A stretch of DNA of 64,000 nt from Euonymus europaeus (lineage: Eukaryota; Streptophyta; Magnoliopsida; Celastrales; Celastraceae): positions 2,579,544-2,643,543 of the forward strand of contig OY756968.1 of assembly GCA_963580455.1 (NCBI GenBank), given 5' to 3'. The stretch's first letter is position 1. Every line of letters starts with the position of its first letter. Below, piece after piece: positions 23,663 through 35,300 of this stretch. Under the pieces are notes generated by a model. It was not told where the DNA came from and did not search any database. It saw nothing but the letters and a program-made list of their open reading frames with translations. A program made the translations under genes and the position numbers.

Positions 23663-24702
23663 TTGAAAGATCAAAAGATCAGCATGTCATTGATTATAAT
23701 CAACCATCAAGGATAACATTCTTCTCCTCCGGAAGAGGACGAAGTAAACATCCATAACAAAAAGAAATACATAGAACTAGCTAATTACAGCAAGACATAT
23801 AAAATACACAGAATTAAGAAGCTCCAGCCACATGAGCTCGATCTGCCGCAATTAGAACCTTAATCTCTGGAGAAATAAGAGCACCACATAAGAGATTGGG
23901 TTGCTGGGACAATCCAATTTGAGCCACTTTATTAAAATCTCTGCCTACATGGGAAACCTTCCAACATGATGTCATCTGTAGAAGAAGATTGACCTCCCTT
24001 GATAGAGCACCCCAATCAGATAAATTGCAGGATGCATCATAATCACCAATTGCCTTAATGATAATACTAGAATCACCTTCCAAATGAATAAGACAAAAAC
24101 CCAAATGAAGAGCAAGGCGAACTGCATGTAGGGCAGCATTTACCTCAGCCAATGCTGGCGAAAGAGCCACATGATAACAATCATAGGCAGCATACAAAGG
24201 CAGACCACAATCATCACGAAAAACACATCCAAAAGCAGATATTCTTCTACCAATACTAACAGCTGCATCAAAATTAATTTTAACGAACCCAGAACTTGGA
24301 AAACACCAGCTACCTATCAAAACCTGCTGAGATGGATTATGATATGTTCGGTCACTTGAATTCACAGCAACAAGTTGCTGGACCGAAAGCACTGCAGAAT
24401 TAAAAAATTGAGATACGGGTAGAGGTTTACTACCGTAAAAAATACTATTCCGCCGATGCCACACCATTCTTAGCATCATTGCCAAAGCAGCCAAGCAAGA
24501 AGGCTCAAGATGTTCCGAAAAATGGCACCAAACTTCATAAAATTCCAATCCCCCCATTGGCAATTTGTGAATAATTTTTGAACTGTGACACATTGCCTCA
24601 AAAGCATGGGAACAATAAAACAAAGCATGCATCAATGATTCAGGACCAGCTTTACATACCGGGCATACGTTGGATAAAATAATCTTTCGACGACAAAGAT
24701 TA
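23663..24702 (-). mobile_element. 5'-truncated LINE (non-LTR retrotransposon) insertion
   Basis: The minus-strand open frame at 23814-24776 (320 codons) contains a reverse-transcriptase-associated zinc-binding motif (CPVCKAGPESLMHALFYCSHA). After it comes an RNase H-type domain (FVKINFDAAV, FGCVFRDDCGLPL, LAEVNAALHAVRLAL, LEGDSSIIIKAI). This order is typical of the C-terminus of plant LINE ORF2. TTTTGCATCATTTTTT occurs on both sides, at about 23646-23661 and 24703-24718, as expected for a target-site duplication. A T-run at 23656-23664 is the poly(A) tail read from the other strand. The first roughly 25 codons of the open frame come from flanking DNA beyond the insertion, so that start is accidental. 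The polymerase domain is missing. Confidence 0.87.
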
Positions 24703-24785
24703 TTTTGCATCATTTTTTGATTTGTTGGAGCCATGGATAATGTTGTTTTGTTGGTTTTAATTATATTTTGATTCATTTAATCATT

Positions 24786-25725
24786 TTTTCCTCTTTGAAT
24801 TTGTCTTTAATGTTGCTGGTAATTTTTTGAACCAGTTTTAATTTCTTCAAATAATGTATAGATTGGTGTTTAATTAATCAGAAACACCCTGCAAAAGGTT
24901 ACACTCTGCATGTGGAGATTTGGCTGTTTCCATCTTCTCCAATTTACTAAGGTTGGTGCATATTTAACTTTCCAGAGATAGAATTTTAATTGTTTTTAGC
25001 GCTTGTTTTGTTGGAATTTTTTGGTGTATTTGAAAAATATTTACAGACGTTTTTTTGATGTTGTAACCATTCTTCAAAAGTGGTTACTATATTTGAAATT
25101 ATTTATAATTTGTTGTTCTCATTTATCAGTAATTCTGAATTTTATTTACCCTGCACAAGCTTGGCCACAACGTATGGACATTTTCCTGGTGCGAACATCT
25201 TCAAATTGTCAAGGTTAGTAAAAAAAAAAACTCTACACAGTTGTGATTTTTAACGGTCTTTGCGGTTCTTGCAATTAAACTTCATTATGTTTCAGACTAA
25301 AGACTTTACCTTATATTCCTTCCCCTAGGTTAGGGATGGCACAACTCTATTATTATGCGTTCTAAAGTTGATTTCATTAAAAAAGTTTCCCTCTTTGAAT
25401 TTGTCTTTAATGTTGTTGGTAATATTTAGAAAGAGTCAATTTTTTTTTAAAAAATTATTTATAGTTTGGTATTTTTCATTCATCAGAAACACCTTGCACA
25501 AGGTTTGACTCTGTCTGTGGAGATTTGTCTGCTTCCATTGCCTCCAATTTACATAGGTTGGAGCATAATTAGCTTTTTGCAGAGATAGGGTTTTAATTGA
25601 TTTTGGTGCTTCTTTTGCTTGAATTTGTTCCTGGGTTTCAAAAATATTTCAGTGGGTTTTTTGTTGTTTCAACTATTCTTCAAAAGTAGTTAGTATTTTT
25701 GAAATTATTTATAATTTGTTGTATT
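24786..25725. repeat. direct duplication of about 335 bp, copies 600 bp apart
   Basis: About 24786-25118 and 25386-25725 are colinear: CCTCTTTGAATTTGTCTTTA, ATCAGAAACACC, GTGGAGATTTG, TCCAATTTAC, GAGATAG..TTTTAATTG, ATTCTTCAAAAGT and TTGAAATTATTTATAATTTG in that order. Divergence is moderate. Non-coding; possibly ends of a decayed element. Confidence 0.8.
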
Positions 25726-27345
25726 ACCAGATTCTGTATTGTTCTAAACTGAGATTGTTTGAAGTTGAACTGCCAATGGCAGAGTTCCCGGTTATGTAGA
25801 CACTTGGTCTTAGAGCCCATTATTGGTTGGTGAAAATAAGAGAAACTTAAATTACTGGTTGTTGGACATAAGGAAAATTTGGAAATTTCTTAGCTATATT
25901 TGGAATGCATAAACTTCTTGCTGATTTCTTTTTCTTTATTTGATCTGTAGCATTAGTTATTTTTTTCATTGTAATTTTTTTTCCCTAATGAAAGCAAAAT
26001 TAGGAAGGTCATCTCCCCTATTGCGAATTAGTTATATATATAAATAGGTTGCTTAAGTTGTGAAAGAAATTGACAAGTTAGTTCAATGCTACGAGTGCTA
26101 TTTTTGGTTCACGAATCTCTTGTTCTTTGCTGTGTTTTTAGACTTTAATACGAGATTCTAATACCAGTTACTTTGTTTCGGTTTTTCCCGAAGCTTGAAA
26201 GTCAGGCTATTGGAAAGAAACAAATTGAAGCATTCTAATCAAATAATTGCAAGCGCCCGGGTTCTACTCTAGTAGATATATATATATATATATTTGTAGA
26301 TGGCTGAGCCAGTTGATTTTTTTTTTTTTTTTGGACGACCCAGTCGAACTTGAAAGTGAACAAAATCGACAAGCAAAGAGTTTGGCTCATGGGCTTGCAA
26401 AGTGGGCCGATCGGTCAATTGGGCTGGCATTATTTCCTTCTGCTGACAAATAAATTGGAAGTCTTCAAGCAAGAATTTTAGATTACGAAGGGATATCATT
26501 ATTGTCCTTTCTCTGCAATTAACTGATTCCATTCAGGTGTTCTTCCCTCATCTCCGTTCTTTCAATTTCCGTGCCTACTCGATTTACTCTTCGAATTTTT
26601 ATGGTGCTCGATTAGGGTTTTCCTTTTTCTTTTGGAAGAACGTTTGGTGATTGTCTTGGTTCTTTTTTAAATCTTGCTGGTTATTCCGTCGACGCGTCGA
26701 GTTCATCCGCGTGAAGTTTGTGTTTCCTTGATTTTCTTTTTGATTTATTTCTTTTATCGCTTAACTAGGCCGGGGATTGTAGCAAAATGACAGTAACTGA
26801 GTCTAGTTCTTGTATTTTTCTTGCCCTATTTTTCTTTTTCTTCTTCTCCTCTCTCCAAGAAGCTGACGGGGTTGTCTAGATATTCATGCATAGTATTTTT
26901 TTTCCTTTTTTTTTTACTTAGTTTCGAAGTGAAGTTTGTTCGAGGTGCTAATTTTCCGTTCAGATTTTGAGAGATTCTTCGATTGAACAATTTTCTTTCT
27001 ATGAAGCACCGAAGTTGCTTTTCGAAGAGGGCTAGTTGAAATTTTTTATAATAAAAGGATGGCTTTACTTCTAATAATTTATGAATGGTATCTGCTAGGT
27101 GTGTTTTTCTTGCAGAATTGGTACCTATGATGCTCGTGTCGATATGTGATTTTTATGTTTGGTTTTATGCATTGAATGATTAGTAAACTTGGCGAGAGTC
27201 TTTACTCTGGCATTTTACATTATTTTTTTGGTTGTGATGTGATGGGCTTTACAGCTTAATATGGTGCCCAGGTGGTCCATACTTGATTGCTTACAATTTC
27301 ATGTAATTGTTACTTGAGGATGTGGGTGCAGACTCAGGTGGACAA
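25726..27345. other. spacer and 5' region of the ELF1 gene
   Basis: AT-rich. Holds a short TA microsatellite (26276-26292) and a T-run (about 26317-26332). The leader of the ELF1 gene probably lies between about 26530 and 27345 and may contain an intron. No other gene seen. Confidence 0.5.
26274..26332. repeat. TA microsatellite and T-tract
   Basis: About nine TA dinucleotides followed 25 bp later by a run of about 16 T. Confidence 0.9.
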
Positions 27346-28456
27346 ATGGGGAAAAGGAAATCAAAGGCGAAGCCACCACCTAAGAAGCGGATGGACAAAC
27401 TTGATACTGTTTTCAGTTGCCCCTTCTGCAACCATGGTACTAGTGTTGAATGTCGCATGTAAGTTCTCAATTATCTGCTTTCCCCATTGATTTTTATTGG
27501 TATTGAACCAAGAAGATTGGAAGAAGTTGCAATTTTTTAGTCGAGCAAAAAATTGTATTTCCATTGTGCTGTATGCATGCTAGAAGGATGGGAAGCAACC
27601 AAGCAAGTAACTCCTTGCTTTTGCACTCTTTAGTTATTTGAGTACTTCTTTAGAGTCATGTTGCATCTTATTTTGATACGTGTCATTGGGAAGGGTGTTA
27701 CTGTTGGAGTAAAAATGCAAGGGGCTGGCAAGTGGTTCCTTTATGTTCATCCTGTAATAAACAGTCAGAGAGAAATCAGGGCACTTTGATTATCCTTATG
27801 CATATATTTACCTTTTGTTTGCTATTGTCTTTTCCTTTCTGGTTGAACTTTGTTTATTTTAAGTAGGTTTTCGGTTTTCGGTTTTCTGACTTTTACGTTC
27901 TTATTTAATGTACTTGTTGGGTTTCAGTGATATGAAGAATTTGATTGGTGAGGCTATATGCAATATATGCCAAGAGAACTTTAGCACAACCGTCACAGGT
28001 ATGACCTGTTTATGGCATGACCTTATGAATTTCAAAAATGTGAGAGAAGTATGGTTCCACCTTTTATAGTCCTCCTCAAACTCATAAAAGATAGAATGGG
28101 AGTCCCTTTATGTTTACTTTACTTACAAAAACTATTTTTCTGTAAAGCTCTTTTCTTTTTCTGACTTTCTCCAATCATTAGATGGGGGGTCTTTAAATGA
28201 TTAATTGTTTCTTTCGCCTTCAATTTCGGGGTTCACATTGAATTAGAAATTCACTAATGTCATTTCTCTCTGTTGTGGTCTTGCAGCTTTAACAGAACCC
28301 ATCGACGTGTAAGTTGATGTCTATTTTTTTTCTTTCCAAATTTTAGTTATTCTTGTCGAGATTCGCACACCTGACATAACATTGTTTGACTGCAGATATA
28401 GTGAATGGATTGATGAATGTGAGCGGGTTAACAACCTTGAAGATGATGGAGCTTAA
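27346..28456 (+). CDS. transcription elongation factor 1 homolog (ELF1/ELOF1)
   Basis: Known: ELF1 is a small, highly conserved zinc protein that travels with RNA polymerase II, assists transcription through nucleosomes and takes part in transcription-coupled repair. Seen: exons 27346-27458, 27928-27998, 28287-28308 and 28396-28456 (267 nt) encode 88 residues, close to the usual 80-90. The basic N-terminus ([20 protein letters not shown]) is followed by the four-cysteine zinc site, C25-x2-C28 and C49-x2-C52 (FSCPFCNH and ICNICQENF). After it come [18 protein letters not shown] and an acidic tail. All introns are GT-AG. It ends about 900 bp from the convergent spatacsin gene. Nothing looks damaged. 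Confidence 0.96.
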
Positions 28457-29357
28457 GGCGTGGTTCAGTTGGTGATTACAGAGTGTCCGGATATCTGTTG
28501 CCTTGTTGTGGACTTGCCCTATCAGATATAGTATAAAAGTGACCATAGGGTTTCTGTACATTTGGGCCTCTGGGGAAGATATCTGAATATGAATATATTG
28601 GTCTATAGTACTTTGAGTGCATCTACTTCCATGCTTAGTTGCTTACATCCATATTTAAAGAATAATGCACTCTGTAGTTGTATGTACCCTTGCTATCAGA
28701 CCCGGTGAATCGTAGATCCACTTCTTGAAATTCGTTTTATATTTTTAGTGGATTTAGCGATATCAAAAAGTGCAGTGGGCTGCAATATCCATGTGAAAAC
28801 CATATATATGGGTCTACAGTTATGGCCTGGGAACCAACTATTGCGTATGAATTGTTTGTGGCTATGAACCAAAGCAAGATAGCCGAAGACCTTAAAATTA
28901 GTTTTGTCTTCAGAAGGCCTAATGAAGTTATTGTGAATTGCTTACACAAAATGGTAATTGACCTATTCAATGACGGATACAACACAAATTGCCAATCAAA
29001 AGAATGGGTAAGGAAAAGGAGGCAAACATTGTCCATGACCACACGTGACACTAAGCTGATTCATTGGCAGGTTCACAAGCTGCTCCAATATGAACAGAAA
29101 CAAAAACAAAAACAAAAAAAAAAACCAATTAATTTGCAGAGACCATGAGTGGATTATCTGATTTGTATATATTCAAAACCCTTTTGCTTGTTTGGCTTCT
29201 CCAATGTTCAAGAGCAAATAATGCTGCAGCCGATCCATATCAATAAATAACGACCATAATTGAAAATCATTCTGTATTGCCATCTTGCAGGTCATCACCA
29301 TCATTGTAACAACCAGCAATTGCATGATATGACCATCTTCATACAAACACATCAGGT
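28457..29357. other. convergent 3' regions of ELF1 and spatacsin
   Basis: Should contain both 3' UTRs. A 108-codon plus-strand open frame at 28822-29148 has no recognisable domain and ends in a Lys/Gln-rich low-complexity tail; I do not call it a gene. Confidence 0.5.
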
Positions 29358-32300
29358 TCACATCAACGGAAGATAGGCCCCGCCGTGGCCTTTCCTCAGC
29401 ACAAGTGGCCCAGCAGTCTCAGGGACTCTATCTAACACTTTTGTACATGCATCAATCACATCAGTAAAACCAGTAGCTATTGTAGCCAGCTGTAATCTTA
29501 ATCGCAAATCCCTAGTCCTCTTCAACAAGCATCTGAAAGATCTTCCCAGATATTTGGCCCATTCTGCAGGCAGCCCTCCCCCCGTCAGCCAGACAGAGAA
29601 TTGGGATTGATCACCTCTGGCTGCTACTTCAGCCCTATAAAATCTTGCCAGTTCTACAAGCATAGAACCTTGAAGAGGAAGAACGGCCACAAATTCTGCT
29701 ACAAACTGTTCTGTTAGCTCAGGTTTAAGCATCTGATTCCAAAGCACCAGTACCCACTCAGTGGGTTGGTTAAGGCCATATGCTTCCGCAACAATCAATG
29801 CCTCCAGGAAACGGGATTGTTCAACTAGTACTCTCCTGGCATTAGTTTCAGATAGATTGAGCCAGTTGAAATCTGGCATTCGAATTTGAAGGGAAACTAG
29901 TGAAGCCTGAGCACAGGCTCCGCGTGTTTTATTGCCAGCATCAATTGAAGAGTGAACTTCAGCTGCTTCAATGAAATAGCGCATAGACTCAAGTAGGTCT
30001 TCATTCTGATCCTTATTGTAAAGGTGAAACCATTGCTGACAAGAATGTTCTGCTCGTGACTCTAGAAGAGCAGCTGTTTCATGCTTCATGTCAAAGTGAT
30101 TATAGACCTGTGAAGGACAACAATATGTATCAGAATTAAATAAAACATCTTTCTTAAATTTTATAGTTTTCTTATAGCAGCAAAAACCATGTGGTGTGTT
30201 AAAACATAGATTTCTCAAGTAATATCTGCCAGCATCTACATAACGAAAGGAAAAGAAAAAAGGCATAATATAGTGTTCACCCCCATAAAGGGACCAAATC
30301 AAAGCTTCCTGCTTTTCAGTAGCCGATATATGCCTCTTAAAATCATGCAAAACAATTGTCCCTTCAGTTCACAACTTTCTTACCGAGCAGTTGCACCATA
30401 ATGTTTCGCTATCCTAACATCTAACTCATGTCAAAATTACCTAGCTCACAATTTCCAGAAGAAATAAGATGCCAAGAATGACCAATGCCTATGGTCAAAG
30501 AATAAATGAATGCAATAATCAAAACATAACCAAATGTCCTGCATATTGATTTAATATTACAGAAATGTACTAATTGACGTGTTAGACTCATGCATAAATA
30601 TACAAACCATTGCAAATGCATCAAGATCATTGGGATTAAAATGCTGCAGTGATGTGAGAACAGCCATCCTAAATCCTCTGACAGCCTCGGCAGTGCCCGT
30701 ATTTGTATCTGTAGCTGTTGAATACTTCTGAAGAAGCAGATCTAACTGACCATTTTCTATGAGAATGCCAAGAATGAAATTAAGAGTATGGAAGTTTCCA
30801 ACTCCAGTGATCAGGCGGGCCAAACATGGGAAATCACCCTCAGAAACATAAGCCTCCACCCTGGTTGCAGCAAGGGACACAAGAACATCAACACCATCAA
30901 GGCAAGCTGATGACTTGTAGAAGTGATGGGACAGAATAAGAAGCTCCACCTGTGAACCACAAATATCAGTAAATGAAAAGATTCTATCATCATGATTGGG
31001 GAAAAAGCGCCACCAAAAATAAGTAGTTTCTCATTGTCCTGTTCCTTTGTTATGTAAAGCATCGAATTCACCAGATAGAATAAATCAGGACATAAAAGTT
31101 ATACACGTAACGACTCTCGTATCCACCAAAAGTACACTGGATCCAGGGTCACTTGTCTGATAAAGGTCATGTAGGTGAATCGACCATGTGATTTCATAGT
31201 CAGAGCTAACTAAAATGTCCAAATTAAAAACTAGTGATAAAGAAAGAAGACTTTGAAAAGGTGAAATTATCAGAACAAGTGTGAATCCAAATACAAGGCA
31301 AGGTCTGAAAAGGGAAAAACATCTTAAAAGTGGTGCACAAAACTTTCATCTCTCTAAGAAATTAACACTTCAATGATTCTACCGAAGACCGTCAAGACAA
31401 GATGCCGATGACAAGGTCAACCCAGCTCACATGGCAAACCAGATGAAAAGTCAGAGCCATCAATCCAACACAGAAAGGAAATGTTGTATCAGTGACCATT
31501 CTTAAAGGTGTTTGCCAAGAAACCAGTAGAACAGGATATGACATGGAACACTGGATGATTCCTCGTCTAAGGAATTTAACCTGCCAGTGCTCAGGTTTTT
31601 TTTTTTTATTCTTGCCCAAGGCCTAAGTAAAATATATATTATGCAGTATAATTATGGAGCTGATCATGGGCTGGGCTTGGAATTTTTTTCCTGATCCCAC
31701 CGGCTCGGCCCTCCTAAAGCATCAGGCCAGAACATCTTCCCAAGCCTGGCCCAAAATAAAATACGTACTATTCTATGTTCAAAAAAATGGCCAAGAGGGC
31801 CGGGCCGGACTCAAAGCCTAATATATTTCACACACAGCCACAGTCCATGAATAAAAAACTTTCTCAAGTCCAGCTTTTACTGGGCATGGTGGCAGGCCTG
31901 ATCAGATCTATATATCACAATGCTCACTATACTGCAGGCAACCCAATTCAACCAAACCTCAAAACCAGATCCTAATACTCCACCTCAATAAACATGGGTT
32001 CTGTTATTGCATGATGATGATAACCACCACGACAATCTTGGTAATAAACACAAGTACAACCAAAATTTCTGGTATCTCTTGTGGACTGCTCAAAAATTTG
32101 AATTGTATAATAGTATTACCTCACATGCATGTGGTATCTCCTGTCCAGTAATAACCAAACGCATCAAAGCATGACCAATTTCTGGTTCTGATGGGCAAAG
32201 CTCTGCCCATTTCAGGAAATCTGAAAATCTCCACAAAAGAGGAGCAGGTCCTTCATCCTTCTGAGAATCCATATATCCCCCACGATGAGCAGCCAATAAC

Positions 32301-35300
32301 CCCTACATTGAAATGGAATATCAATAATATCAGGGAGAATAAGGATCAACTTTTTCTCTGATGACTTCATTAACTTGGGGAAGATCTGGATTCAGGATCC
32401 AGACAAAAATTTAAGGTTATTGTATTTCACAAGAAAAATGGGCAAAGTGTAGAGCAAAACTGATTTTTTCAGATTCTCGAGTACTAGCCAAGTGGGTGAC
32501 ACCAAAAATAAAAAAGGTTATGGGTGGACAGATGTGAATTGAACCCACGAGACTATTACTGATCATCTACCACTCATTCAAGTGATGGAGATCTACTTAT
32601 CTGCCCACAAGGCCACAATACAATTGCCAAAAGTATATATTATCAGGTAAACAATAGATAAGCCCAATGAAATGACAATCATGTATGCACACAGATCCAC
32701 ACCTTCAAAAAAGATTCTGCAAGAATCTGAGCAATACTTGAAGGTGGCATGGGATGAGTTTGCACAAGGAGGCATGCTTCCTGGAATGACTCTTGTGCCT
32801 TGAGGGAAAGAAGTTGAAGTAACTCAACTGGCTTCTTATCAAATGCCTCAGAAAATGAAAGACCCAAAATATCTGCAGCCTTTACAACAGCAATTATTCT
32901 TCGGCAAAGTCCACGTCCACTCCCTTCAGTTAAAATTTCAGGTAAACTCTCCAAGACCTATATTCGCATAAAAACAAACAACATGAGACAAACATTAGAG
33001 AAAAAGGAGTTGACCAATCTTTATGCACAAAAGGGGTAATCTAATTCAGTTTTACTAATCAATAAACATGTCAACTCCATAAGGAAAATCTGTGAAAAAA
33101 AGATGAAGACGTGACAATTAACCTGCAGTGGGTTAATCAGATGATGTTCACTCGATAAATTACACGACTGAATAGCTGTACGCACTTCCTCATCGAGCAT
33201 CAATATGGGTACTTCTCTACGAGGAGTTGAGAGATCTGCAAGCTTTAAAGCCACATCCACGAGCATAAATTCAGAAGGTACACGCCCTGGAGATAGCTTC
33301 TGTTGTAGTTGCCTGGCAGCTGTTATTTGTCCAAACTCTAGCAAAGAAAGAATAGCTCTTTCCAGCTCTGCAGGACCAACTCTTTCTTCCCACTTTGAGA
33401 AAGACAATTCTATCTTCACATTTTCATCTAGCAAGGGCACATCATTTCTATAATTGGGAGGAGTTGAACCATCTTCAGGATCAGTGTTTTTATCGACTGA
33501 GTCCACCAATGGCCGTCTTGATGAAGTATAACCTTTGGCTCTCCGCTTTGTCTTCATATTCCCTCCTGAAGTCGAAGAACTGGCATCTGCTGCTTGGTTT
33601 CTGTGATGAGCAATGTTATATTCCCTAGCATCCTGTTTGTCTGATGTTCTATTCTGCATCGTGTTTATATGATTATCCATTTTTGTTATTATAGTTGCAG
33701 TCCGGTCAATGATATTGGCAGTATTTCCAATCAAAGGGCTTCTGCAGGAACTATTTAAAGTGAATTCCCCTTCATTTTTCATCTGAGCCTCTGACTCAAC
33801 AGCCAAGAGCCATACTCTAGTCTCAATTTCTCGTAGAAGATGCAACGGATACACTCTGATGCAAACATGATATGATACCCCTTAGGAATATGATAACGTA
33901 CCAATATATGAAGGAGAAAATAATTAAGAGAACAATACTCACGGATTGGACAGAGTTATCATCCCACTTAACCATTGAAGTGAAAGCAGCAACAACTCAT
34001 GGAGCTCTCTTGCTGGAAGATCTTTCTCCACCGCTTCTGCATGCCTAAGAAAAAACAACCCAGCCTGCAAATACAAATAATGGTAGGTCCACCCAAGTAA
34101 AAAAAATAATAAAAAAAAGTGCTTCACCCCACCGCCACCCCAAAAAAGGGGAAAAAATCGCTTATGATGCTGAGAGTGACAAAAAAATGTACCTGTAGAG
34201 CAGGGAAGGAATATCTTATGAACAGCATCTGACAGTGGCCCCATAAAGCAACTCTCTCTTCGGGGACATCCCAAAGAAATTCTTTCCACTCAGCTACCAT
34301 AGATTCAGCCTATACAATTGGATGTTATTAGATACAAATGACATGAGGATTAACATGTTAATCAACCAGCCCCTGCATAAACATTTCAATGTCTTCAACA
34401 TCACTTCCTAACTATAGATTTCTTGCACATGCAATTATATTTGAAGTTCTTAGATGGATCTTTGGCTTTAAATTATTTGCCTCAGAAAGTCACTCCGTTA
34501 CTTTTGAAGACTTCAAAAAGAATCCTATGATAGGATTTCACCCCAAAATTTTCTCCCTAAGAGGCCTACAACTACAAGTCTACGTATAATTACACAAGAA
34601 TGCGAAATTACAGACCATAAAATTTTGTTGGCAAAGCAGTTCCAAATATCACATTTGCCACTGAGTTATCATGCTTTTAAAAAGCAGCAATATGCATTGG
34701 GAAGGTGGTACCTGACTTTCAGTGACATGGTGAATAGCAGATTTCCAAGGCCCACCACTCGCCTCCAGCTGTCTGGCCCAGTTACGTGCTTGCTCCCAAT
34801 ACCCACTCTTTACTAATGCTGTTAAAAGTGAACCATCATCCAATGTTCCATTCCCAAGATGGAGGCCACTGTCTTTCCGTAGCGAAGGCTCTGCTAAATT
34901 AATTTTCCAATACAATCGCCGGTAATGTGCAGCTGCAGATCCTCCATCCCCAAAGTCAGTAGCAGCAAGAAGTTGTAGTAGGCATCTTTTTTCATAAGGA
35001 GATGGACAAGTTGAAAGCATAGCATCAGCAGCGTTTAGAGCAGTAGAGCAAATCCATGACTTTCCGATATTTCCTTCCCTGCCTGTATTTGGCACTACAT
35101 GGAATGGTTCTTCCTTGATTCTAGCAGAGAAGGAACCCAGATGTGCTGAAGCTTCAGAGAGACGCATTTGTGAAAATGCCTTGAAAGGTTCAAGAACAGA
35201 TGTCAGAATACAAAAATAAAAATAATTTGAACACAAAAGACAGTTTAGACGGTTTCAGAAATCTATTATGACTCAACCAAGTCAACAAGGATACTGCATC

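Noticed and set aside
23814..24776. Treating the 320-codon frame as a host RNase H gene
   Set aside because: Zinc motif plus RNase H order, flanking direct repeats and T-run identify it as a LINE tail.
28822..29148. 108-codon plus-strand frame between ELF1 and spatacsin
   Set aside because: No recognisable domain, low-complexity Lys/Gln tail, lies where two 3' UTRs should be.
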